Below are positions 1 to 6,020 of a stretch of DNA of 7,219 bases, one piece after another. Position numbers and translations under genes: made by a program. How positions within the stretch are numbered: position 1 is the stretch's first letter; each line of letters opens with the position of its first letter. The notes below the pieces were generated by a model. The model was not told the origin of the DNA, did no database searches, and saw only the letters and a program-made list of their open reading frames with translations. This DNA is from Propionibacteriaceae bacterium (GTDB lineage: Bacteria > Actinomycetota > Actinomycetes > Propionibacteriales > Propionibacteriaceae): contig JAUMYR010000021.1 of NCBI GenBank assembly GCA_030528545.1, positions 1 through 7,219 on the forward strand. Reading direction: 5' to 3'.

Positions 1-5
1 TCAGA

Positions 6-13
6 CCTCCTCC
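6..13 (-). promoter_or_regulatory. Strong ribosome binding site for a gene beyond the left edge
   Basis: Read on the minus strand, positions 13 to 6 are GGAGGAGG, directly after the TGA stop of the oxidoreductase gene. This is a near-perfect Shine-Dalgarno sequence with no start codon at proper spacing inside the window. The likely reading is that the operon's next gene starts within a few bases to the left of position 1. The only start seen here, an ATG at 16-18 overlapping the oxidoreductase stop, gives just five codons (MPEEV) before a stop, so it is not taken as a gene. Confidence 0.6.
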
Positions 14-17
14 GGCA

Positions 18-1286
18 TCAGTCAGTGGCGTCCTTGGCCCGAGGATTCCACTTGCCCTGGGCGACATCGGGGACGAAGTCGGCGAGGTCCACCGGGAAGT
101 ACACCTTCTGGCCGGTTTGGGCGGACTGGTAGGCAGCCATCAGCAACTCCACCACCTGGAGGCCGTTCTCCAGCGACACCAGCGGCTGTTCGCCGCGCAG
201 GAACATGGACGCTAGCGCCTGGTTCTCACCGGTGTAGCCATAGGTCGCCGCTTCGTCGGCGACCACCGGCATCAGGCCCTGCTCGGCGTTCTGCTTCTCC
301 AGCAGGTCCTCGCCCTCCTCCTGCCGCAGTTCGCGGGAGATGAACATCGTCGTCTCGGGCGCCAGCGTGTTGGACGCCATCGAATACTCCGGTCCCAGCA
401 GCTCGAACGACAGGCGCAGCCCGGCCCCGACATAGCTCCACGAGGTGGTGGCCTCGACACAGACCGGTTCCCCGTCGCCGTTGACGAACTCAAACAGGGC
501 GTGAGCGTAGTCCTCTGACGGGGTCTTGGTGTAGTCCACCACCCCGGGGTACATCTCCTGCAGTTTCTGTGCATAGTTACCGCGTCCCCACTTCAGCGAC
601 GCGATGGTCGCATGCACCGAGACGGGCGTCAGCCAGTCGGCGGCGCTCTTACCGGGCGGGGTGAGCAGGAACCGTCCGGCTTCGACCGAGTGGCACATCA
701 TGTCGCTGAGGACCCCGCCCCCTTCCGTCTCGCCGTTCCAGAACCACGTGTTGTGCGGACCGGAATGCTCCTCGGCGCACCGGGCCAGGTAGGGGCTGCC
801 GGACGCGGCGGCTCCCCGGGCCCAGACCAGTTCGTGCGCGCGGCCGATACCGGGTGCGTAGAGCTGGTTCTCCAGGTAGCCGTGCAGCAGACCGGCCTCC
901 GTGACGAGCCGGAGCACCTCCCGGGCCTCGGCGACTGTGCGACCGAGCGGTTTCTCGACAGCGATCGCCTTCAGCTGTGCGTGTCCGCTAGTGACCTCGT
1001 CGCAGATCGCGCGGATGACCTCGACCCGGACGTGGTTGGGCACCAGCACCCAGATAGCCTCAACGCGCGGGTCCTGGACGAGGGAGACCACGTCGTCGTA
1101 GGCGGCGATGTCCTGCCCGACCCCCAGCTCGGTGGCGGTCTGGGCCAGTTCCTCGGCGCTGCTCAAGGATCGCGACGACACGGCGACGATGTCGGCATCC
1201 CGCACTCCTTGCCAGGAACGGGCGTGGAAGTGGCCGATGAACCCTGCCCCGACGAATCCAACGCCAAGGGTTTCGCGACTGGCCAT
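18..1286 (-). CDS. Gfo/Idh/MocA-family NAD(P)-dependent oxidoreductase
   Basis: Predicted cytoplasmic dehydrogenase of 422 residues acting on a sugar, polyol or related compound; the exact substrate is unknown. The N-terminal Rossmann fold carries the dinucleotide-binding motif GAGFIG (residues 13-18). The family's EKP motif is at 111-113, with Lys112 the expected catalytic lysine. The C-terminal half has GGGVLSDMMCH (189-199), where Asp195 and His199 match the conserved catalytic Asp and His. The length is somewhat above the usual 330-400, with extra sequence in the C-terminal half. The start is the ATG at 1286, with AAGGGGA seven bases upstream; a TTG at 1319 in the same frame overlaps the permease stop but lacks a well-placed ribosome site. 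The gene follows the permease by 29 bp, so it is almost surely co-transcribed with the transporter and may process the imported compound. The family assignment is firm; linking it to the transporter's substrate is inference. Confidence 0.93.
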   Translation of the reverse strand: MASRETLGVGFVGAGFIGHFHARSWQGVRDADIVAVSSRSLSSAEELAQTATELGVGQDIAAYDDVVSLVQDPRVEAIWVLVPNHVRVEVIRAICDEVTSGHAQLKAIAVEKPLGRTVAEAREVLRLVTEAGLLHGYLENQLYAPGIGRAHELVWARGAAASGSPYLARCAEEHSGPHNTWFWNGETEGGGVLSDMMCHSVEAGRFLLTPPGKSAADWLTPVSVHATIASLKWGRGNYAQKLQEMYPGVVDYTKTPSEDYAHALFEFVNGDGEPVCVEATTSWSYVGAGLRLSFELLGPEYSMASNTLAPETTMFISRELRQEEGEDLLEKQNAEQGLMPVVADEAATYGYTGENQALASMFLRGEQPLVSLENGLQVVELLMAAYQSAQTGQKVYFPVDLADFVPDVAQGKWNPRAKDATD

Positions 1287-1293
1287 GGTTAGT

Positions 1294-1300
1294 TCCCCTT
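1294..1300 (-). promoter_or_regulatory. Ribosome binding site that fixes the oxidoreductase start
   Basis: The minus strand reads AAGGGGA here, seven bases before ATG at 1286. It supports that ATG over the in-frame TTG at 1319, which would place the site inside the coding region and add eleven residues (MNLAYSKGELT) ahead of the Rossmann fold with no family counterpart that I recognise. Confidence 0.7.
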
Positions 1301-1315
1301 TCGAATAAGCGAGAT

Positions 1316-2302
1316 TCAAGACCTCAGGCGTCGCTGTCGGCCGTACATGGCCAACAGCAGGACCAGCACGGCACCGTTGATGATGATGCGGCTGGCATTG
1401 GGCATGCTCACCGTGGTGAGCAGGCTCTCAAGGACGGTGAGCACGATGGCACCGACCGCGGAGCCGAGGTAGCCTCCGACGCCGCCCGAGACGAGCGTCC
1501 CGCCGATGACGACGGCTGCGACGGAGGGAAGCGTGTACTGGTCGGCGAGCGAGAGCATGACCGATTCGGTGTATCCCAGCAGCAGGAGCCCACCCAAACC
1601 GGCGAACACCGAGGACGCGACGTAGGCGGTCACGACGGTCCGGTTGACGCGGATGCCCGATAGCTTCGCCGCCGTCCGGTTGCTACCGACGGCGTACAGG
1701 TTCCAACCCGGCCGGGTGCCGCGCAGCAGCCAGGTCAGGAGTCCCGCGAGCAGCAACCAGACCAGCAGCACCCCGGGGATGGACAAGAACATGCGGCCGT
1801 TGACCAGCGACGTCAGCCCTGGGGCGGCGCGACCGGCGGCCACGCCCCCGGTATAGGCCATGATCAGGCCCTGGACGACACCCATCATCCCGAGCGTCAT
1901 GACGAACGGCGGAATCCGCATGTAGACGATGCCTAGACCGTTCACTAGGCCGATGGCGGCACATAGCAGTAGCGGGACGAGCACCCCTGGCAGCAGGTTG
2001 CCGTTCTGGCCGTCCATGATGCGCGAGCCGACGATGGCGGCGAAGGTCGCGACCTTGCCCACGGACAGGTCGATGCCGTCGCCGCCGGACAGGATGACGA
2101 TGGTCTGCCCGATGGCGATGATGCCCAGGAACGACGCCACCCTCAGCAGATTGATGATCTGCTCATAGGAACCAAAACCGGGGGAGATCACCTCCCCGAC
2201 GACGACAAGGAGGACGGCGATCAGTGAAGCCAGGACGATCGGATTCCTGACCGCCTCGCGCCACCTGGCTGTGGCCGCCCGGGTGCTGGCCGTGGTGCTC
2301 AT
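1316..2302 (-). CDS. Sugar ABC transporter permease 2 (ribose/xylose/galactose class)
   Basis: Integral membrane subunit of 328 residues of the BPD_transp_2 type (RbsC/XylH/MglC-like). After a basic cytoplasmic N-terminus (1-20) come about eight to ten hydrophobic segments, for example near 21-39, 55-72, 104-126, 132-150, 174-193, 222-243, 276-291 and 305-319. Family hallmarks are the GIDLSVG motif (76-82) after the second segment, and NLYAVGSNRTAAKLSGI (201-217), the cytoplasmic loop expected to contact the ATPase, followed by GGTLVSGGVGG (267-277). It ends in a basic tail (RQRRLRS). The ATG at 2302 overlaps the preceding permease's TGA by four bases (ATGA), with AGGAAGGGGG upstream as ribosome site. 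The same frame stays open rightward to 3277, but that part is a shadow of permease 1. It probably pairs with permease 1 as a heterodimer. Confidence 0.93.
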   Translation of the reverse strand: MSTTASTRAATARWREAVRNPIVLASLIAVLLVVVGEVISPGFGSYEQIINLLRVASFLGIIAIGQTIVILSGGDGIDLSVGKVATFAAIVGSRIMDGQNGNLLPGVLVPLLLCAAIGLVNGLGIVYMRIPPFVMTLGMMGVVQGLIMAYTGGVAAGRAAPGLTSLVNGRMFLSIPGVLLVWLLLAGLLTWLLRGTRPGWNLYAVGSNRTAAKLSGIRVNRTVVTAYVASSVFAGLGGLLLLGYTESVMLSLADQYTLPSVAAVVIGGTLVSGGVGGYLGSAVGAIVLTVLESLLTTVSMPNASRIIINGAVLVLLLAMYGRQRRLRS

Positions 2303-3255
2303 CGCCTGGCCCCCTTCCTGGAGCTGAGGACCGACAAGGCGAGCGCGCCGATGATGACGAGGCCGTTGGCGAGCTCCCGGTAGGTGGTGGGCACGTTCAG
2401 GAAGAAGATGACGTTGGCCGACATCGCCAGCACGATCGCGCCAACCGCGGCTCCCACGGCGCCGCCCTTGCCGCCACTGAGGGCGATACCGCCCACGACC
2501 ACGGCCGCGATGGAGTTCAGCGCGAGGCTGGCCCCGACGAAAGGATCTCCGGAACCGGAGTTGGCCAGCACCGCCATGGCCGCCAATCCCGAGAAGACGC
2601 CCGCGATCACGTAGCTCCAGATCCGCACGCTCACCACTGGCACCTGCGAGGCATAAGCCGCGGCGGCGTCGCCACCCACCGCATAGATGTGGCGCATCAG
2701 TTTCGTCTGGCGCAGCAGCAACCAGGCACCCACCGACAACAAGACCACCAGCACCGAGACCGGCAGCCCCGCGATGGCCATGCGATACGCCTGGGTCATC
2801 GGGGATGGCACGGTGCCACCTGGTTTGGGCATGACGGTCAATGCCAGCCCACCGAAGATTGAGGAACTCGCGAAAGTCGCGATGAGCGGCTGTAATCGCA
2901 CGACTGAGACCACGACGCCGTTGAATAGGCCGCACAGCGCGCCCACTCCTATCGCGGTCAGGAAGCCCAGCGGGACCATTCCCGGCCTGCCATCCATCAC
3001 CGTGATGGCCACGACGCTCGACAGCGCCACCGTCGCCCCCAGCGAGAGGTCGAGCCCGCCGCCGATGACGACGACCGCCTGGGCGATGGTGACCAGCACC
3101 AGCGGGGCGAACGTCGCGAAGTTGGAGGTGATGGAGTACAGGGTGAAGAAGGTGGGTTGCAGCGCCGCGTTCACCGTGATGGCGACGGCGAGCAGAGCCC
3201 AGGTGACAACGGTGCTGACCTGGCCTTGCAGCAGCCGTGCGCCTAGCGTCCTCAT
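2299..3255 (-). CDS. Sugar ABC transporter permease 1 (ribose/xylose/galactose class)
   Basis: Integral membrane subunit of 318 residues, BPD_transp_2 type, paralogous to the next gene but clearly diverged. Hydrophobic segments lie near 14-32, 46-64, 97-118, 124-142, 162-181, 211-231, 264-282 and 296-310. The motif GGGLDLSLG (65-73) corresponds to GIDLSVG in the partner permease. HIYAVGGDAAAAYASQVPV (189-207) is the expected ATPase-contacting loop, and VVVGGIALSGGKGG (252-265) is the conserved glycine-rich stretch. The ATG at 3255 overlaps the ATPase stop as ATGA (3252-3255), implying coupled translation. With two different permeases and one two-domain ATPase, the complex is probably a 1:1 permease heterodimer on a double nucleotide-binding protein. 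The imported sugar cannot be told from the permeases. Confidence 0.93.
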   Translation of the reverse strand: MRTLGARLLQGQVSTVVTWALLAVAITVNAALQPTFFTLYSITSNFATFAPLVLVTIAQAVVVIGGGLDLSLGATVALSSVVAITVMDGRPGMVPLGFLTAIGVGALCGLFNGVVVSVVRLQPLIATFASSSIFGGLALTVMPKPGGTVPSPMTQAYRMAIAGLPVSVLVVLLSVGAWLLLRQTKLMRHIYAVGGDAAAAYASQVPVVSVRIWSYVIAGVFSGLAAMAVLANSGSGDPFVGASLALNSIAAVVVGGIALSGGKGGAVGAAVGAIVLAMSANVIFFLNVPTTYRELANGLVIIGALALSVLSSRKGARR

Positions 3256-4775
3256 GGCCGCGACTCCTCGTCCTCATTCATGTCGATCAGGAGCGCGGAC
3301 GAGACGAGGTTGTCATAGGTCACCTCGTGGCCAACCAGTTCGCGACGCACCTGTCCCTCGAACATCACCAGTACCCGGTCGGAGACCTCGGCGAGTTCCC
3401 GGTCGTCGCTGGAATTGAAGACGACAGTGGCGCCCTGGGCCGTCAGCTCGTCGATCAGCCGATAGATTTCGGCTTTCGCGCCAATGTCCACGCCCTTGGT
3501 GGGATCGTCCAGCAAGATCACCTGAGGGTCGTTGAGCAGCCACTTCGCAATGATGACCTTCTGCGCGTTGCCGCCCGACAGGCTGGACACCGGGTCGCTG
3601 AGGCGGCCGATCTTGATGGCCAGCCGCCCCACCATGGACTGGGCCGCGTCGCGTTCCCGTTTGCCGGAGATCGCGAAGCCAGCTGTGAGCCGCCGGCCGA
3701 GACTGACCACCGAGATGTTCTCCTGGATCGGCCGGGGCGGGAACATGCCCTGGGTTCCGCGATCGCCGGGGACGAGGGCCACACCGGCATCCGCCGCGTC
3801 CCGGGGGTGGTGGATGTGGCGCTCCCGGCCCGCGACGAGGATCGTGCCGGAGTGCGGGCGCTGGGCCCCGAAGAGAGTGAGCAGGAGCTCGGACTGGCCC
3901 TGGCCTTGCAACCCACCGAGCCCGACAACCTCCCCAGCGTGGGCGGTGAAGGACACGCCGTGGACCCGATCGGCACACAGTTCGCGCACCTCCAGCAGGG
4001 GAGCGCCCACGTTGCCGCCCCGCTCCCGGTGGGTCGCCTCGGGAAGGTCTCCCACCAGCAGTTTCACCAGGTCCTCCTGGCTGGTCCGCGTAAGATCGAC
4101 GGAGGACGCGACCGTCTCACCGCCCCGCAGGATCGTGGCCTTCTGGCACAGTTCCATGATCTCGCCAAGGCGGTGGGACACGAAGACGATTCCGGTGCCC
4201 GCCTGACACAGTTCGCGGACCACCTGGAAAACCAGCGCCACCTGGTCACGGTGGAGGGAGGCCGTCGCTTCGTCCAGGATGAGAAAACGCGGCTTGCGCA
4301 GCACCGCCTTGGCTATCTCAATGATCTGCTGGTCGCCTGGGCTCAACTCGGCGACCGGGGTGTCTTCGGTGACATCGTGGTGCAGGCCGCGGGCGAAGCG
4401 TTCGAGGGTGCCGCGGATGGCGTCGCGGCTGTGGCGCGTCCGTAGGAACCCGCAGCGGGAGGGCTCAAGCCCGAGGGTGAGGTTCTGCCCGACGGTGAGC
4501 TGCGGGACGAGGGACAACTGCTGGTACACGGCGGCGATGCCATGGCGGTGCGCGTCTTGAGGGTTGCGGATGGTGATAGCCGAACCCTCAAGCGTGATCG
4601 TCGCCTGGTCGGGGGCTACGGTGCCTGCCAGCACTTTGTTCAGGGTAGATTTCCCGGAACCGTTGGGGCCGAGCAGCGCGTGCACCTCGCCGAGGTTCAG
4701 GTCGAGTGAGGCCCCATGTAAGGCCTTGACGCCGCCGTAGCGCTTGTCCACCCCTGACATTTGCAGGATCGCCAC
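3252..4775 (-). CDS. Sugar ABC transporter ATP-binding protein with two ABC domains
   Basis: Cytoplasmic ATPase of 507 residues, the usual length for RbsA/XylG/MglA-type proteins with two fused ABC domains. Domain 1 has Walker A GPNGSGKST (36-44), Q-loop Gln85-86, signature LSPGDQQ (144-150), Walker B FLILDEA (164-170, Asp168 and Glu169) and the switch His201 in SHR. Domain 2 has the degenerate Walker A region GLQGQGQSE (288-296) lacking the usual GK(S/T), signature LSGGNAQKV (399-407), Walker B VILLDDPTKGVD (419-430) with Asp424 in place of Glu, and Ser-Ser-Asp where the switch His would lie. This asymmetry is normal for the family. The start is GTG at 4775, with GAGGAG six bases upstream; ATG at codon 6 is the alternative. 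It follows the binding protein by 75 bp and overlaps permease 1 by four bases. Confidence 0.95.
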   Translation of the reverse strand: MAILQMSGVDKRYGGVKALHGASLDLNLGEVHALLGPNGSGKSTLNKVLAGTVAPDQATITLEGSAITIRNPQDAHRHGIAAVYQQLSLVPQLTVGQNLTLGLEPSRCGFLRTRHSRDAIRGTLERFARGLHHDVTEDTPVAELSPGDQQIIEIAKAVLRKPRFLILDEATASLHRDQVALVFQVVRELCQAGTGIVFVSHRLGEIMELCQKATILRGGETVASSVDLTRTSQEDLVKLLVGDLPEATHRERGGNVGAPLLEVRELCADRVHGVSFTAHAGEVVGLGGLQGQGQSELLLTLFGAQRPHSGTILVAGRERHIHHPRDAADAGVALVPGDRGTQGMFPPRPIQENISVVSLGRRLTAGFAISGKRERDAAQSMVGRLAIKIGRLSDPVSSLSGGNAQKVIIAKWLLNDPQVILLDDPTKGVDIGAKAEIYRLIDELTAQGATVVFNSSDDRELAEVSDRVLVMFEGQVRRELVGHEVTYDNLVSSALLIDMNEDEESRP

Positions 4776-4781
4776 TGAGGT

Positions 4782-4787
4782 CTCCTC
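4782..4787 (-). promoter_or_regulatory. Ribosome binding site supporting the GTG start of the ATPase
   Basis: The minus strand reads GAGGAG, six bases before GTG at 4775. The ATG five codons further in would leave the site 21 bases away, so the GTG is preferred. It also gives MAILQMSGVDKRYGG, a typical N-terminus for this ATPase class. Confidence 0.65.
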
Positions 4788-4813
4788 GTCATCTGGTCAA
4801 GATAGGCCCGGCC

Positions 4814-4838
4814 GTGGTGCCGCTGGTGACGGCACCAC
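4814..4838 (-). other. Intercistronic stem-loop between binding-protein and ATPase genes
   Basis: A perfect inverted repeat has 9-bp arms GTGGTGCCG (4814-4822) and CGGCACCAC (4830-4838) around a 7-base loop (4823-4829). It begins 12 bases after the binding-protein stop codon. On the minus strand it is followed by GGCCGGGCC and no T-run, so it does not look like a full intrinsic terminator. In transport operons such hairpins commonly protect the 3' end of the binding-protein message or cause partial termination, giving more binding protein than membrane subunits. That role is inferred here from position and structure. Confidence 0.6.
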
Positions 4839-4850
4839 AGCGCGGTCCAC

Positions 4851-5921
4851 TTACACGAAGTACTTCGCGACGTCGCTCCTGCTCAGGACGGAGTCCATCA
4901 CGAAGGAGTCTGGTTTGTCGGACACCTTCTTCCAGGCGTCGTCGAAGATGGCGTTGGTGATGGCCGGTTCGAGCGGCAGAACGATGTTGTGCTCGCCGGT
5001 GATCTTGCTGGGGTCGAGCTTCTTGCCCTGTAGCTGGGCGACAGCGAAGTGAAGCGCCGTGGCCCCGGTGCCGGGCGGGTTGACCACGCCCACACTCTCG
5101 AAGCCCTTGGCTTTCAGGTCGTTCCACATTCTCATGAACCCGTTGCGCGCCTCACCGGTGACGACGATCGAATCGGTCTTCCCGGCGGCCTCGACCGCCT
5201 TGAGGCAGCCCTGCGCCATGCCGTCTTGGGTCCAGACTCCCTGGATGTCGGGGTATGTGGCGATCAGGTTGGTCATGGCCTGCTGGCCCTTGGCCTGGTC
5301 CCAGCCGCCATCGGCGACGGTAAGGACCTCGACCCCGGCCTCGTCGAACACCTTCTTGGCGGCACTCCAGCGAGCCTCGTTGGCCGGATGGCCAGAGATG
5401 CCGTTGACGGCCACGATCTTGCCGCCTTTGCCGACCTTCCCGGCCAGCCACTTGGCGCTCTCGGCGGCCCAGGCGCCCTGATCGATGCCCACGTTGAGCA
5501 CGGACTTGGTCTCGACCGCCTGGTCGATGGCGTAGACGCTGATCCCCTGGCCCTCGGCCTCCTTGAAGACCGCATCGAGGGCCGTGGCGGAGTTGGGATT
5601 GATGATGATCGCATGCACGCCCTTGTTGATGAGGTTGCGCACCTGCTGGATCTGGCCGTTGACGTCGGCATCGGCGTTCTCCAGCACGAGGCTGCCGACA
5701 ATGCCCTCCTTCTGGTACTCCTCGAAGGCAGCTTTGATGTCGTCGATCATCTGGGTGCGGTACTCGCTGCCGACGAAGGCGTTGCTGACGCCGATGGTGA
5801 AGGGGCCCTTCTTCGTCTCCTTGGATGAACCAGGCTGATTGGGACTGACCTCGGAGCAGCCAGCGGCGAGCAGGGTTCCGAGCGAGCCAGCAGACAAAGC
5901 AATGAAAGTCCTGCGCCTCAT
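4851..5921 (-). CDS. Sugar-binding lipoprotein of the ABC transporter (periplasmic-binding-protein type 4 fold)
   Basis: Extracytoplasmic substrate-binding protein of 356 residues, related to RbsB/RhaS-type binding proteins. The leader MRRRTFIALSAGSLGTLLAAGC has the lipobox-like AAGC ending at Cys22, so the mature protein is probably lipid-anchored. Arg3-Arg4-x-Phe resembles a twin-arginine motif, so Tat export is possible. A Ser/Lys-rich linker (24-39) precedes the domain, which starts at FTIGVSNAF (41-49). Family-typical stretches are HAIIINPNSATAL (103-115), SGHPANEARW (176-185) and GVWTQDGMAQG (228-238). The start is ATG at 5921, with AAGGAGG seven bases upstream; the GTG at 5942 in frame lies before that ribosome site and is rejected. 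It is the first gene of the transporter operon, downstream of the ROK regulator. The natural ligand is likely a monosaccharide or polyol but cannot be identified. Confidence 0.93.
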   Translation of the reverse strand: MRRRTFIALSAGSLGTLLAAGCSEVSPNQPGSSKETKKGPFTIGVSNAFVGSEYRTQMIDDIKAAFEEYQKEGIVGSLVLENADADVNGQIQQVRNLINKGVHAIIINPNSATALDAVFKEAEGQGISVYAIDQAVETKSVLNVGIDQGAWAAESAKWLAGKVGKGGKIVAVNGISGHPANEARWSAAKKVFDEAGVEVLTVADGGWDQAKGQQAMTNLIATYPDIQGVWTQDGMAQGCLKAVEAAGKTDSIVVTGEARNGFMRMWNDLKAKGFESVGVVNPPGTGATALHFAVAQLQGKKLDPSKITGEHNIVLPLEPAITNAIFDDAWKKVSDKPDSFVMDSVLSRSDVAKYFV

Positions 5922-5928
5922 GTGAGTT

Positions 5929-5935
5929 CCTCCTT
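5929..5935 (-). promoter_or_regulatory. Ribosome binding site that fixes the binding-protein start
   Basis: The minus strand reads AAGGAGG, a full-strength site, seven bases before ATG at 5921. It lies inside the seven extra codons of the longer reading from GTG 5942, which rules that longer start out in practice and places the basic start of the signal peptide at the true N-terminus. Confidence 0.8.
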
Positions 5936-5947
5936 GAATCACACCAT

Positions 5948-5968
5948 TTCTTCTCAGTCCGAGAATAA
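5948..5968 (-). promoter_or_regulatory. Candidate operator: 21-bp imperfect inverted repeat before the binding-protein gene
   Basis: On the minus strand the arms TTATTCTC (5968-5961) and GAGAAGAA (5955-5948) flank a 5-base centre GGACT. Seven of eight arm positions pair. The repeat sits between the candidate promoter and the ribosome site of the transporter operon. This size and placement suit an operator for a dimeric or tetrameric repressor, and the adjacent ROK regulator is the obvious candidate. Binding by that protein is inference; I know no matching published consensus. Confidence 0.4.
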
Positions 5969-5977
5969 CTAGCGATG

Positions 5978-6007
5978 ATGCTACCCCTGGGTCCCCGGCT
6001 GAAGCAA
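5978..6007 (-). promoter_or_regulatory. Candidate promoter of the transporter operon
   Basis: On the minus strand TTGCTT (6007-6002) and TAGCAT (5983-5978) lie 18 bp apart, resembling sigma-70-type -35 and -10 boxes. Each matches the consensus only in part: three of six bases and four of six. Transcription would start near 5971, just upstream of the inverted repeat at 5948-5968, giving a leader of about 50 bases. No terminator is seen after the ROK stop, so readthrough from the regulator gene may also feed the operon. Confidence 0.35.
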
Positions 6008-6020
6008 GAGTTTTGCCCTG

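Noticed and set aside
3..18. Five-codon reading frame (MPEEV) overlapping the oxidoreductase stop
   Set aside because: It is too short to support as a gene, and its codons are simply the ribosome-site-like GGAGGAGG for a gene beyond the edge.
612..1292. Plus-strand open frame of 226 codons opposite the oxidoreductase
   Set aside because: Its composition is rich in Gly, Asp, Val and Arg, as expected for an antisense shadow, with no family motif, while the minus strand carries an intact Rossmann enzyme.
2303..3277. Upstream in-frame extension of permease 2 to 3277
   Set aside because: The extension is low-hydrophobicity, Arg/Gly-rich sequence lying out of frame within permease 1. The ATG at 2302 with its ATGA overlap and normal permease N-terminus is the real start.
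3237..4445. Long plus-strand open frame (402 codons) opposite the ATPase gene
   Set aside because: It mirrors the ATPase coding strand in a GC-rich genome where antisense frames stay open by codon bias. It has no recognisable domain, while the minus strand shows every ABC motif.
4814..4838. Intrinsic terminator ending the transcript after the binding-protein gene
   Set aside because: There is no T-run on the minus strand after the stem, and the next gene is a required transporter subunit, so full termination here is unlikely.
5971..5983. Short inverted repeat TAGC...GCTA beside the candidate -10 box
   Set aside because: The arms are only four bases and do not extend; this is expected by chance in about a hundred bases.
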